Below are positions 27,383 to 36,238 of a stretch of 64,000 nucleotides of DNA, in pieces (within the stretch, counting starts at the first letter, position 1; each line of letters begins with the position of its first letter). The stretch comes from Desulfomonilia bacterium. GTDB lineage: Bacteria > Desulfobacterota > Desulfomonilia > UBA1062. The position numbers and the translations under genes are program-made. The stretch lies in contig DATCTV010000061.1 of NCBI GenBank assembly GCA_036567785.1, forward strand, positions 1-64,000, read 5' to 3'. Under the pieces are notes generated by a model, which was not told the DNA's origin, made no database searches, and was given only the letters and a program-made list of their open reading frames with translations.

Positions 27383-27981
27383 AAAAACATGTTCTTCTTA
27401 TCTCGGCAGGACTTTTCCATCCAAGCGTGTTTGCGAGGAAAAGGCTTTTTGAAATTATCTCCGGTAAGTGCACGGTTGTGCAGACCCCTTCCATCGAAGG
27501 CGCATGCATATTGAAGCGCGGCATGTTCGATGCGGTTGTGATCTATCTCCACAGACAGAAGATAAGCGATGAGGCGCTGTTCGCAATTGAGAGTTTTACA
27601 GCGCACGGCGGGGGTCTGATGGGCATACACTCGGCAACCGCATCCTTCAAACAGTCAAGAGACTGGTTCAATCTAATGGGTGGGCGGTTTGTCTCCCACG
27701 AGGAGGTCATTCCCTTTACCTGCATCTCAAAAGGCTCTGAAATATTTACGCCGGAGTCCTTTACAGTTCAGGATGAGCTTTACATCCATGAAACAAGACC
27801 CGGCATATCGGTCTCATATATGACGGAAAAGTCCGGCAAAGCGGTACCTGTCGTGTGGACTCAGAATTACGGTAAAGGACGGGTGTGCTATATAGAACCC
27901 GGTCATGTTGCGGCGTCGCTCGATGTTCCTGAAGTGGCGACGATCATAAGGGAAGGACTTTCATGGGTTTGCGGAGGATGA
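27379..27981 (+). CDS. ThuA-like domain protein
   Basis: A 200-residue protein of the ThuA family, a class I glutamine amidotransferase-like fold found in sugar-utilisation operons, especially beside Gfo/Idh dehydrogenases. GGGLMGIHSATASF and the RFVSHEE segment are recognisable, and WTQNYGKGRVCYIEPGH is typical of the C terminus. ATG 27379 overlaps the FAD gene's stop. An in-frame codon at 27343 lies inside that gene and is less likely. The family's biochemical role is still unclear. Confidence 0.8.
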   Translation: MKKHVLLISAGLFHPSVFARKRLFEIISGKCTVVQTPSIEGACILKRGMFDAVVIYLHRQKISDEALFAIESFTAHGGGLMGIHSATASFKQSRDWFNLMGGRFVSHEEVIPFTCISKGSEIFTPESFTVQDELYIHETRPGISVSYMTEKSGKAVPVVWTQNYGKGRVCYIEPGHVAASLDVPEVATIIREGLSWVCGG

Positions 27982-27982
27982 A

Positions 27983-29014
27983 ATGAAGAACAAAATGAGT
28001 ATTGCAATCGTCGGGTGCGGAGACATAGCACGGTTTACCGCAGTTGGTTTCATACTGAACAGCGGCATCAGGACTGTTGCCTGCTGTGATAAGAATGTAG
28101 ACAGGGCGAGATTCTTCAGCCGTTGGTTCAGGATTCCCCAATATTTCTCCGACTATTCCGAGATGCTCGAAAAGGTAAAGCCGGATGCGGTATACCTTGC
28201 AGTGCCGCACTTCCTTCACACGCCTATGATAAAAGAGGCGATTGCCGGCGGCAGGCATGTATTCTGCGAAAAACCGGTAACGACCAATATGGAAGACGCC
28301 CTCGATGTATGCCGGCTTGCGGAAAAAGCAGGACTCAAGCTGGGCATCAATTATCAATACCGTTATGATACCGGCTGCTATGCCATGGCTCAGGCTGCAC
28401 GTAACGGAGATATGGGCGAGATCCTCTATGGCCGCTGCAATGTCCCATGGCACAGGACTGACAAATATTTTTCCACATCCCCCTGGCATGAATGCATTGA
28501 GACCTCCGGTGGAGGTACACTTCTGACTCAGGGTAGTCACGCACTTGATGTACTTCTGTGGACCTGCGGCAAAGCCCCGCTTAGGGCTACAGGGATGACA
28601 GCAAGAAAATGCTTCAAGAATGTAGAGGTGGAAGACCTCGCAATGGCGGTGATCGAGCTTGAAAACGGCATACTTATCCAGGCGGCTTCATCCATGGCTG
28701 CCGCATCCGAGCAGAAGGTGACGATCGACGTCTACGGAAGCAGGGCTACTGCCCTCTATTCGGGATTTTCATCGCCCAAGGTGAGGTTTGTCGGTATAAA
28801 GCCTCCCAGGTATCAGGTTCCGGCCAGAGGCCTTCATGCGCTGTTCAGGAGCATTGAAGGTTTCAGGGCATGGGTTATGGAAGACAGGCCTTTCCTGACT
28901 CCCGCTTCACAATCGCTGCCGGTACTGGCTGCAATAGAAGCTGTTTACAGATCCGCTGCAACGGGTAAAACCGTGGAAACGGACACGAGATTTCTGGGAA
29001 TGATAAACGGATGA
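27983..29014 (+). CDS. Gfo/Idh/MocA-family oxidoreductase
   Basis: A 343-residue NAD(P)-dependent dehydrogenase. VGCGDIARF (residues 10-18) begins the Rossmann fold and EKPVTTN is the family's conserved lysine motif. Substrates are usually sugars, inositols or glycosides. It is one base after the ThuA stop and ends the LacI-regulated run. With ThuA and the FAD and SDR enzymes it suggests stepwise oxidation of a carbohydrate. Confidence 0.9.
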   Translation: MKNKMSIAIVGCGDIARFTAVGFILNSGIRTVACCDKNVDRARFFSRWFRIPQYFSDYSEMLEKVKPDAVYLAVPHFLHTPMIKEAIAGGRHVFCEKPVTTNMEDALDVCRLAEKAGLKLGINYQYRYDTGCYAMAQAARNGDMGEILYGRCNVPWHRTDKYFSTSPWHECIETSGGGTLLTQGSHALDVLLWTCGKAPLRATGMTARKCFKNVEVEDLAMAVIELENGILIQAASSMAAASEQKVTIDVYGSRATALYSGFSSPKVRFVGIKPPRYQVPARGLHALFRSIEGFRAWVMEDRPFLTPASQSLPVLAAIEAVYRSAATGKTVETDTRFLGMING

Positions 29015-29240
29015 AAGTTCATATGTGTGACGAAATTATTTCATAAATCGGGAAACAAAATTGCCCGTGGTGCGATAAATCAGCATGCTGCCGGAAATGG
29101 ATTGAATGCTTGCGGGCGCATGTATGCGACAATAAAGGATATTCAGACATGGTGTAAAGAATCGGCAATAGGTGTATAAGGGCATGGATGTTGCAAAAAA
29201 ATAATTAAGGGCAAATGTGCAGTTTATCTGGAGGTTTAAT

Positions 29241-31316
29241 ATGAGGAAATATTTCGGTTTCGCTTTCATTCTCTCAGTAATTATTTTCGCAGGCTGTTCG
29301 GGCAACGGCAATTCCGGAGCGGATACTCAGTATCTTGCACCTCAGGAAGAGTCGAGCAGTATTGCAGTCCCAATTCCGATCACTCCGAGTGAGGGTTATC
29401 AATTGCGCAGATCCCTGTATATAAGCGATGCCCTTTTAAGCGATGGGCTTGATGCGCAGGTCGTTCGTGTTGCAAATGGACAGCCTGTCGCCGAGGCGCC
29501 CATCCTTGCAGCACTCGCAAAAGCCGATGCCAGGAAAGACTGCGCCGATTTCGGCCTTAATGCGATCATCCGCATGCTTTGCATTGACAGGAACACGAAC
29601 TCCCTGCCGGCCGAACTTCGCGAAAAGATGAAAGCGACTGTCCTCAATTTCAGGTATTGGTATGATGAGCCGGGCGAGACCCAAACGATAACCACGACCG
29701 AAAATCACCAGATTCTATTCAACACGGCCGAACTCCTGGCCGGGAGGCTCTATCCCGACGAGATATTTGCCAATTCAGGTATGACCGGCCTTCAGCATGT
29801 CGAACATGGACTGCACTGGGTCAATTCATGGCTCGGTTTCAGGGGAAAATTCGGGCTTACCGAATACCATTCCAACATCTACTATAACGAGACCATGCCA
29901 GCACTAGTCAATCTGGTTGATTTCTCTGACGATGTAGAGGTGTCAACAAAGGCCTCAATGCTGCTAGATCTGATTGCTTTCGATTTTGCAAACAATTATT
30001 TCAAGGGCTCATACGCCACCGCACACGGACGGACAGAGGACGGCAAGGAGGTTGCACTGGGGCCTGACAAACTGCCGGGCAGGGAATCCACAAACGAAAC
30101 GGCCTGGCTTATGCTCGGAATAGGCGATCACCTCGATCCAAGCCATTTTACTGCAACCTTCCTCGCCACCAGCAGCTACGTACCCCCGGCAATACTCGAA
30201 GAAATTGCAGCAGATGCTGCGCCTCAGAATGAGCACAAAGAAAGGATGAGCCTGTCACTGGACGATGCCGACGCTTTCGGCGTAGGATTTTCGTCCGAGG
30301 AGGATATCATATACTGGTGGACAATGTCGGGAATGGTCGCACCCTATGTGGTTGACGGTTCCATCAAGCTCATGGACAAATACGACCTCAGCGCCGATGT
30401 AAGCAGCGACCTCGGGATGAGCGACGATGATTTCTCAACCTTCATCAAAGTATCATCACTGGCGCATCTGACTACCCCGACAGGATACAGCAAGATGCTT
30501 GGCGATCTGACCAGGGGAATCATGCTGGAAGCGCCCAACACATACACCTACCGTACTCCGGACTATCAGCTTTCAGGCGTTCAGGATCATCAGAAGGGCA
30601 TGTCCAGCATGCAGGAGCTTATATGGCAGGGAAGTCTTGACATGTATGCCACGGTTTTCACTAACTCAGGACCGACACTCAGGGGTGAGGAATATGTAGG
30701 CGGCTGGAAACCGAGGGCCACGCTTTATAAAAACGTGGGCATAATTCAATATGACCGCAATCCGGAGCTTCCGCTGATAGAATTGTTCATGCTGGCCATG
30801 GGGCCGGAATACTATAACCTCGCCTATTTCCCGAAATGGGCTTTCGACGAAGTCATCACAAAGGGCCACTGGGTGTTCGGCCGCAAGGGCGACGGCTATA
30901 TCGGACTTTATTCGTTTTTCAAACCTTTCTGGCAGGAAAACGGCATAGAACTGAGGGTCCCCGGAAAACAGAACTTCTATATCGTCGAGATGGGGAGCCT
31001 GTCCGAGAGTGGTTCATTTGAAGCGTTTACAACCGCCCTTGCCAATGCTGAAATAAAAGCGACGATTAAATGCAAAGGTTTTGACATAACCTATCAGTCG
31101 CCGTCTCAGGGCCTTGTCAGCGTCGGCTGGGACGGGCCGATGACAGTAGATGGCAGTCCTGTTGACATAGGACCCTACAAACGCTTTGACAACAAATACT
31201 GCACGCAGGAATTCGGCACTGAAAAAACCGTTATCGATTTTAACGGGAAATCTCTGGAGCTTGATTTTACAAATGCGATGAGGACCTATTACAAGACAGG
31301 ATCAGGTCCGAGATAA
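29241..31316 (+). CDS. Large secreted lipoprotein of unknown function
   Basis: A 691-residue protein. Its signal peptide ends in lipobox IFAGC (Cys at about residue 18), and GGAGG precedes the ATG. The core (LLDLIAFDFANNYFKGSYATAHGR and NETAWLMLGIGDHL, in parts) is helix-rich and resembles uncharacterised proteins that may form alpha/alpha toroids, sometimes linked to polysaccharide lyases. I do not recognise an active site. The C-terminal third is beta-rich. It stands alone with an extracytoplasmic location. Confidence 0.75.
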   Translation: MRKYFGFAFILSVIIFAGCSGNGNSGADTQYLAPQEESSSIAVPIPITPSEGYQLRRSLYISDALLSDGLDAQVVRVANGQPVAEAPILAALAKADARKDCADFGLNAIIRMLCIDRNTNSLPAELREKMKATVLNFRYWYDEPGETQTITTTENHQILFNTAELLAGRLYPDEIFANSGMTGLQHVEHGLHWVNSWLGFRGKFGLTEYHSNIYYNETMPALVNLVDFSDDVEVSTKASMLLDLIAFDFANNYFKGSYATAHGRTEDGKEVALGPDKLPGRESTNETAWLMLGIGDHLDPSHFTATFLATSSYVPPAILEEIAADAAPQNEHKERMSLSLDDADAFGVGFSSEEDIIYWWTMSGMVAPYVVDGSIKLMDKYDLSADVSSDLGMSDDDFSTFIKVSSLAHLTTPTGYSKMLGDLTRGIMLEAPNTYTYRTPDYQLSGVQDHQKGMSSMQELIWQGSLDMYATVFTNSGPTLRGEEYVGGWKPRATLYKNVGIIQYDRNPELPLIELFMLAMGPEYYNLAYFPKWAFDEVITKGHWVFGRKGDGYIGLYSFFKPFWQENGIELRVPGKQNFYIVEMGSLSESGSFEAFTTALANAEIKATIKCKGFDITYQSPSQGLVSVGWDGPMTVDGSPVDIGPYKRFDNKYCTQEFGTEKTVIDFNGKSLELDFTNAMRTYYKTGSGPR

Positions 31317-31334
31317 AATAGATACCATCCCGCA

Positions 31335-31361
31335 AGCCCCCTTTATTAAAAAAAGGGGGCT
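31335..31361. terminator. Terminator-like hairpin
   Basis: A 10-bp perfect stem AGCCCCCTTT/AAAGGGGGCT with loop ATTAAAA lies 18 bases after the lipoprotein stop. It is not followed by a T run, so it may be a weak terminator or a repeat unit. Confidence 0.5.
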
Positions 31362-31436
31362 ACTTGTCGGTGGATTTGGAGGCTGCTTTGCATAAACAAA
31401 CCCGGTATTTCTCTGGTGGTATCAATTCAAATTGAC

Positions 31437-31580
31437 GCACTTGTTTATGTTTTAGACGGCAATGCGGAGATTTTTATTGATCAGGTAAGCCATGGGCAGA
31501 TGATAATCATGCCCGCCTGTCATCCGCATGCGCTGAAGGCTGCGACAAAGTTCAAAATGCTGCTTGTACTTATCAAATGA
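31437..31580 (+). pseudogene. C-terminal remnant of a cupin protein
   Basis: A 47-codon frame reads as the C-terminal half of a cupin: LVYVLDGNAEIFIDQ, then GQMIIMPACHPHALKAATKF and a final LLVLIK. The first cupin motif (HxH) is missing and there is no start codon in frame, so the N-terminal half has been lost. It ends about 75 bases before the next gene. Confidence 0.65.
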
Positions 31581-31655
31581 AGCAGCCGGGAATAAAAGCT
31601 TTTGAGGTGATTATCCTTGAATATGAAAGTTTAATAAAGAGGGAGAATGGATCCA

Positions 31656-32690
31656 ATGAGACGCATACTTTTATTGCTTGTGCTGTCGGTGGCCATTATG
31701 GCCTTGTTCCTGTGTGCTTGTTCAGCATCACCTGCTGATGACGAAGCCGCGAGTGGTGCCGGCGGGGAGACTTCAACGGATGCCCCGCAAATAATGACCC
31801 ATATCAGGTATCTTGCAATAAACGCCGGCAATGCTTCTCCGCAATTCGGCTGCTGGGAATACAAGCTCTGCCGGGCCTGCGATGTAAAGAGCCTGCGTGA
31901 TTATATTGCATACTGGAAGCCTGACATCATCATGCTCTCCGAAATCTATTCACAGGATCAGCTTACCGGTTCAGCCATGAACGGGCCGGTTCTTCCTCCG
32001 GGGTATACTGGAATATGCGGAATGAGCCGTGACCGCTATACCGGCGCACCTGCTGCGTTCGATGCTGACGGCGCATCTCATGAACATGAATGCATAGCCT
32101 GGAAGGAATCACGCCTGAGCTATGTAGAGGGCAGCGCAGAATCAGCCTGCGGACGCAACGACGAATACGGCATGAAGAACTGCAACTATGATTTTACGGG
32201 CTTTGGTGTGACGCTCCTGCTTTCGGTTTCAGAAGGGCTGAATGAAGAGATAACCGCGGTGGCGGTTCATCCCGATTCAGGCAAAAAGGAATGCCGCAAA
32301 GAGGAAATAGCCCGCTATTGGAGCCTCCTTGCAGGCAAAGGTAAAACCGTAATAGGTGGAGACTGGAATACCGACAAGGACGCCGAACTTCAGGTTCCTG
32401 AAGATTTTCTGGTAAATTATTCAAAGGGACAGCACTGGGATATCATTTTACATGAGGATGAATACAGCGCCGAATACGTGTTAGGGATAAAAAGAAAGCT
32501 GGACCATGCCTTTTCAAATTTTGGAATTCCCTGCACGAACTGCGGTCCCTATTACGGAACGCCGAGCCTTCCTTTCGGATCCGCCCTGGGGGGAAATGAC
32601 GGGCACCCCCGGGCTGACGGGGGGCAGGGCATGGATCACAGACAGATCCTGGCCGACATCAAATTTGCGGTCGATTCAGGTGCCGAATAA
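31656..32690 (+). CDS. Endonuclease/exonuclease/phosphatase-family lipoprotein
   Basis: A 344-residue secreted protein of the DNase I-like fold. After a lipoprotein signal (FLCAC) comes NAGN, then IIMLSEI with the metal-binding Glu, GGDWNTD with Asp/Asn, and KLDHAF with DHRQIL carrying the catalytic His-containing ends. It may cleave nucleic acid or phosphodiesters outside the cytoplasm. Start 31656 has GGGAG ten bases upstream; ATG 31647 gives only three extra residues. Several cysteines in the middle suggest disulfides. Confidence 0.78.
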   Translation: MRRILLLLVLSVAIMALFLCACSASPADDEAASGAGGETSTDAPQIMTHIRYLAINAGNASPQFGCWEYKLCRACDVKSLRDYIAYWKPDIIMLSEIYSQDQLTGSAMNGPVLPPGYTGICGMSRDRYTGAPAAFDADGASHEHECIAWKESRLSYVEGSAESACGRNDEYGMKNCNYDFTGFGVTLLLSVSEGLNEEITAVAVHPDSGKKECRKEEIARYWSLLAGKGKTVIGGDWNTDKDAELQVPEDFLVNYSKGQHWDIILHEDEYSAEYVLGIKRKLDHAFSNFGIPCTNCGPYYGTPSLPFGSALGGNDGHPRADGGQGMDHRQILADIKFAVDSGAE

Positions 32691-32777
32691 ATCATATCCG
32701 CTCCGGCGAAGGGGACATATCTGAAAAAGGCTTGAGACAGGCTTTTAGGCAGGATATGGTTCATCTGGGCTGCAGAG

Positions 32778-33533
32778 TCATCTCTTGCGGCCGGCGTCAA
32801 AAAGCGCGCCCTGGATGATCGGGGTTATGTACATGCCCTGATCCATATTGAAATAGGTCCCTTTTGAGCATTTGCCGGTTTTCCTGAATTTTCTTGCATG
32901 TTCTTCCGACCGGAAGAATACAGAGAGCCTTCAGAATGAATCTATTATGCTTGGCTCATCGAGCTTCTCAAAATCAACCAAGGGTGCAAATACAACGGGT
33001 GCTGAATTTTCCGTAAGAACTCTGTAATTCATTGAGCTGTCAACTTCCAGTACGAGAGGCTCTTTACAGCATGCGCATTCGGTTTCAATCGTTACCGTAA
33101 GTTCCTTGTTTTTCAAAAGCCCTTGCACGAAGGGCGCCGCGAGCGCGTCTACCGCTCAGGCGGCGTAGATGCGCTCTCCCGTGCTGAAGGTGAGCCTGTG
33201 CGGCGTCTTTTCCGCTGTGACCGGGTATGCCCATATCACATCACCATCCGGATTCCTGAACAGGAAGGTCATATGGCGTTCCAGTTCAAGGAGTATCTCG
33301 TTTACTCTTGCCGTTCCGATGCCTAATGACTGCGAGAAATATTCAGGCGTCAGCGGTCTGCCTTTTTCCGCAATGCCGGTTACTGCCAGATCACGCACCC
33401 TGTGATGATCATCCGTCATGAAGTCGAGCCTGAAGGCGTTTTCCTTGGCAGCACCGCCCACCTGCGCCTTCCACGCAAAGCCGGGTACGCGCAGGATATA
33501 TTTCCAGATACCGAGAAGAAGTGCGTCCTTCAT
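32778..33533 (-). CDS. MerB-like organomercurial lyase homologue with two predicted selenocysteines
   Basis: One frame of 252 codons contains in-frame TGA at 33156-33158 and 32931-32933. Read as selenocysteine these are Sec126 and Sec201 of a 251-residue protein. RIYAA-U-AVDAL aligns with MerB YAW-Cys96-ALDTL, including the Asp99 match (Asp129), and DSF-U-RLSVFFRS aligns with SF-Cys159-CHVHFFAS. The N-terminal helices (about 40-90) fit MerB's winged helix. The ATG follows GGAGG. Each TGA is followed by a SECIS-like hairpin. MerB cleaves carbon-mercury bonds using these residues. It is third after hisF and a secreted protein. The alternative, a double-nonsense pseudogene, is less likely because both stops hit catalytic sites and the frame is otherwise intact. 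Confidence 0.85.
32901..32918 (-). promoter_or_regulatory. SECIS-like hairpin after the second UGA
   Basis: In the mRNA, 12 bases after the UGA (32931-32933) comes a 7-bp perfect stem UUCUUCC/GGAAGAA with apical loop GGUC. The loop starts 19 bases after the UGA and begins with G, as required for SelB recognition in bacterial SECIS models (16-37 bases, G in the first two loop positions). Confidence 0.7.
33119..33135 (-). promoter_or_regulatory. SECIS-like hairpin after the first UGA
   Basis: In the mRNA, 20 bases after the UGA (33156-33158) comes a 6-bp stem GCCCUU/AAGGGC with loop CGUGC. The loop starts 26 bases after the UGA and has G at its second position. An overlapping larger inverted repeat (GAGCGC.../...GCGCTC) brackets the UGA itself. 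Confidence 0.6.
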
Positions 33534-33563
33534 GTCTGACCTCCGGATCGGTTCAAGGGGTGA

Positions 33564-34133
33564 CTAATCGGCAGGGATCTCATACCAGATATCTGAAATG
33601 AAACCCCTGGCATCCGGTTTGAACAGCTGTTTCGATATTGCAGGAACTTTTCCTGAACAGCGCCACTCATAAACGGTTGTACGTCCTGTCACATAAGCCG
33701 GTATGAAATCCTGATCCGGATTGTTCTGGCAATAATCCCTCATGGCCGCATCCGGCGTTTTTCTCATATCAGCTTTTTCCATGCATGGAAGATTTGCGCC
33801 TACCATGCAGGCAAAGACTTTTCTGTCCATGCAGCGCCAGAATGTGGTCTGTTTTATGTAATCGGAAGGCGTGTCGCCGCCAAGTTTCATGACCTTGCGC
33901 ATTCCCGTTACCATTGATTCGGGCACCTTTTCCCCCTGATATCTCTTATCTGGAGCATCTATGGTGCCGGCACAGTTGCAATAGCTGAACGGGTCAGTGT
34001 AGATGTTGTTTTCAGGCATTTTCGGGGAAGAATGTTTCGGGGCAGCCGGACCGTATGCATATGCAGCGCCTGACCCTGAAATGATTACCATGGCCAAAAC
34101 AGCTAAGGGCATTATTATCTTTTTCATCATCAT
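33564..34133 (-). CDS. Secreted cysteine-containing protein of unknown function
   Basis: A 189-residue protein with a clear signal peptide ([16 protein letters not shown] then [10 protein letters not shown]), predicted to be periplasmic. Several Cys pairs follow, including [29 protein letters not shown] and YEWRC. Related uncharacterised proteins occur in other Proteobacteria, but I know no function. The ATG overlaps the hisF stop (ATGA), so it is translationally coupled to hisF, and the MerB-like gene begins 30 bases after it. ATG at 34130 or 34127 are equivalent starts. Confidence 0.8.
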   Translation of the reverse strand: MMMKKIIMPLAVLAMVIISGSGAAYAYGPAAPKHSSPKMPENNIYTDPFSYCNCAGTIDAPDKRYQGEKVPESMVTGMRKVMKLGGDTPSDYIKQTTFWRCMDRKVFACMVGANLPCMEKADMRKTPDAAMRDYCQNNPDQDFIPAYVTGRTTVYEWRCSGKVPAISKQLFKPDARGFISDIWYEIPAD

Positions 34134-34906
34134 TTTTTCCTTACAGGGATACCTTCCTTATCAAGATATTCCTTTATCTGACGGACTGTGTATGTGCCAT
34201 AATGAACCATCGAGGCGATAAGCGCTGCATCCGCTTTGCCGGCAGTCAGCACGTCCCTCAGATGTTCGGGCTTTCCTGCCCCGCCTGATGCGATGACAGG
34301 TATGCCCACATTATCCGAAACCAGCCTTGTTATTGCAAGCTCATAGCCTTCATTTGTACCGTCCGCATCAATTGAGTTAAGGCATATTTCGCCTGCGCCA
34401 AGCTCTTCAGCACGCTTCGCCCAAACCAGTGCATCGATGCCCATCGGTGTTCTGCCGCCGTTTATGAACACCTCATAACCGCTGGGGATCTTATCGCTTA
34501 TGCCCACATGTTTTGCATCCATTCCGAGGACGATGCACTGACTGCCGAAAACACGCGCCCCTTCTGAAATTATTGAAGGGTTTTCGACCGCCGAACTGTT
34601 CACACTGACCTTTTCCGCACCGGCATCAAGCACGCGGTACATGTCGTCAATGGTTCTGAGTCCGCCGCCCACGGAAAAGGGTATGAATATGTTGCGGGCT
34701 ACTTTGTCGACCACATCTATCATTATGTTTCTTTTGTCTGAGGATGCGGTTATATCGTAAAATACCAGTTCGTCCACACCCTGCTCATAATACTCCTTTG
34801 CCATTTTTACAGGGTCTCCGATGTCGACATTGCTCAGAAACTTTACGCCCTTTGTAGTTTTGCCGTTCCTTACATCCAGGCAGATGATGATTCTCTTGCT
34901 AAGCAT
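34130..34906 (-). CDS. hisF: Imidazole glycerol phosphate synthase subunit HisF
   Basis: A 258-residue TIM barrel forming the cyclase half of the fifth histidine step, joining ammonia from HisH to [13 protein letters not shown] near the N terminus gives the catalytic Asp, and the second catalytic Asp is in LGMDAKH (about residue 130). [16 protein letters not shown] and IASGGAG complete the phosphate sites. GGAGGG precedes the ATG. No hisH or other his genes are here, so it is an isolated hisF; a glycosyl-amidation HisF2 role is possible but the sequence looks like a true HisF. Confidence 0.88.
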   Translation of the reverse strand: MLSKRIIICLDVRNGKTTKGVKFLSNVDIGDPVKMAKEYYEQGVDELVFYDITASSDKRNIMIDVVDKVARNIFIPFSVGGGLRTIDDMYRVLDAGAEKVSVNSSAVENPSIISEGARVFGSQCIVLGMDAKHVGISDKIPSGYEVFINGGRTPMGIDALVWAKRAEELGAGEICLNSIDADGTNEGYELAITRLVSDNVGIPVIASGGAGKPEHLRDVLTAGKADAALIASMVHYGTYTVRQIKEYLDKEGIPVRKK

Positions 34907-35087
34907 TTACCCTCCGGTCATGTCTTCTAGACAGGCATCTGGAAATAGATTTTTCGCAGAAAACAGATAAAAATACAATAATTGAAATTTCATTTGACAT
35001 CAGGGTAAAGGTGACGGGGGGATTTTCCGGTAAAATTGTTTTGTCAAAATACGGGTCTAAAAGTACTTAAAATTACGGTTGTTTTTA

Positions 35088-36215
35088 CTAATCTTTTTCT
35101 GATTTCCCATGTTTAAACACGAAGAGTTTGCTTCCTGAAAAATTGATGAGAGTGCCCCCAAGAATGCCCATGAAGGCCGCTAACAGGTAGTATTTGTTGA
35201 AGAAAGCGATATGCTCGTGAAGATAGACGGAGATGGAAAAGTTTACGATAAAACCCAGCAGCGACACTATGAAAAAAGACAGGTATTGCCGGTGGATGTT
35301 TCCCTGCCCGGCTTCAGGGAAAGTGAACTTTCTGTTCAACAGGAAATTCGATGTGACGGCAAAAACATAACCGATTACCCGGGCGGAGCGAAACCGGTAC
35401 GGTGTGGAGATGATGCCTGAAATCATAAATATCTGCATTGAAAGATAGACTGCGGCAAGGTCGACTACCATGCCGGAGCCGCCGATGAGGCAAAACTTTA
35501 TGAACTGGGCAATGGTTTCGTATTTATATTCAAACAGCCTTTTAATATGGATGAGATAATTAATCTGTTCCTTCAATGACAGTTTGCTTTCCCCGAACTC
35601 CCTTTCCCGGAATTGGATTGGGATTTCCGATATGCGCTTCGGGGAGGCCTTGACTATCAACTCCAGGCCGATCTTGAACCCGAGAGGATTAAGCATCAAT
35701 CCCGGCCTCAAGAGCTTCCTGTTAAAAGCAAAGAAACCGGCCATCGGATCCGAGACATTGGTAAAAGGTCTGGCTATCATCCTGGACACCAGGGCATTGA
35801 GCTTTCGATACCAGTTGAAATGCGGTGCGGAGCCGCCTTTGACGAATCTGCTTCCGATAATAAAATCATAATCATCATTCAGTATCGGGATGACAAGCTC
35901 CGGAATTTTAAAAGGCGGGTGGCTCAGGTCGGCATCCATTACGACGATAATCTCACCCTTTGTCAGGCCGAACCCTGCAATAACCGCAGAAGACAGGCCC
36001 CGCTCCGATTCTCTTACTTTCAAGTGGATATTGTATCTATCCTTGATCAGATCCACTGCCTCAATAATGCCGTCTTTCGAATTATCATCCACAATTATGA
36101 TTTCATAAGTAAGTCCGGCACCCTTCATGGCCTGATCAATCTGTTCGGATAGCGGCGTTATATTTTTCGCTTCCTTGTATGTCGGTACAATGATGGAAAC
36201 ATTTATTTCATTCAT
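35088..36215 (-). CDS. Dolichol-phosphate-mannose synthase-like GT2 fused to GtrA domain
   Basis: A 375-residue protein. The N-terminal GT2 domain (IIVPTYKEA, DDNSKDG, then DADLSHPP as the DxD-type metal motif) resembles polyprenyl-phosphate mannose/glucose synthases. From about residue 235 there are four hydrophobic segments of a GtrA-type domain, which moves or anchors lipid-linked sugars. It would make a lipid-carried sugar for surface glycans or glycoproteins. ATG 36215 has AAGGAA upstream; ATG 36242 overlaps the tsaC stop and gives nine extra residues. Confidence 0.88.
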   Translation of the reverse strand: MNEINVSIIVPTYKEAKNITPLSEQIDQAMKGAGLTYEIIIVDDNSKDGIIEAVDLIKDRYNIHLKVRESERGLSSAVIAGFGLTKGEIIVVMDADLSHPPFKIPELVIPILNDDYDFIIGSRFVKGGSAPHFNWYRKLNALVSRMIARPFTNVSDPMAGFFAFNRKLLRPGLMLNPLGFKIGLELIVKASPKRISEIPIQFREREFGESKLSLKEQINYLIHIKRLFEYKYETIAQFIKFCLIGGSGMVVDLAAVYLSMQIFMISGIISTPYRFRSARVIGYVFAVTSNFLLNRKFTFPEAGQGNIHRQYLSFFIVSLLGFIVNFSISVYLHEHIAFFNKYYLLAAFMGILGGTLINFSGSKLFVFKHGKSEKD

Positions 36216-36238
36216 GCATGATTCCTTGCCGGATGCAG

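Noticed and set aside
31335-31361. Strong rho-independent terminator
   Set aside because: The stem is good but no T run follows on the plus strand, so it is reported only as terminator-like.
32778-33533. The MerB-like locus as a pseudogene or as two short separate genes
   Set aside because: Two random stops at exactly the two catalytic cysteine codons, with the frame otherwise intact and hairpins after each, are far better explained by selenocysteine.
34130-34906. HisF as WbuZ-type glycan amidation protein
   Set aside because: The sequence keeps the normal HisF catalytic Asp pair and loops; no hisH2/wbuX partners are nearby. It remains possible but less likely.
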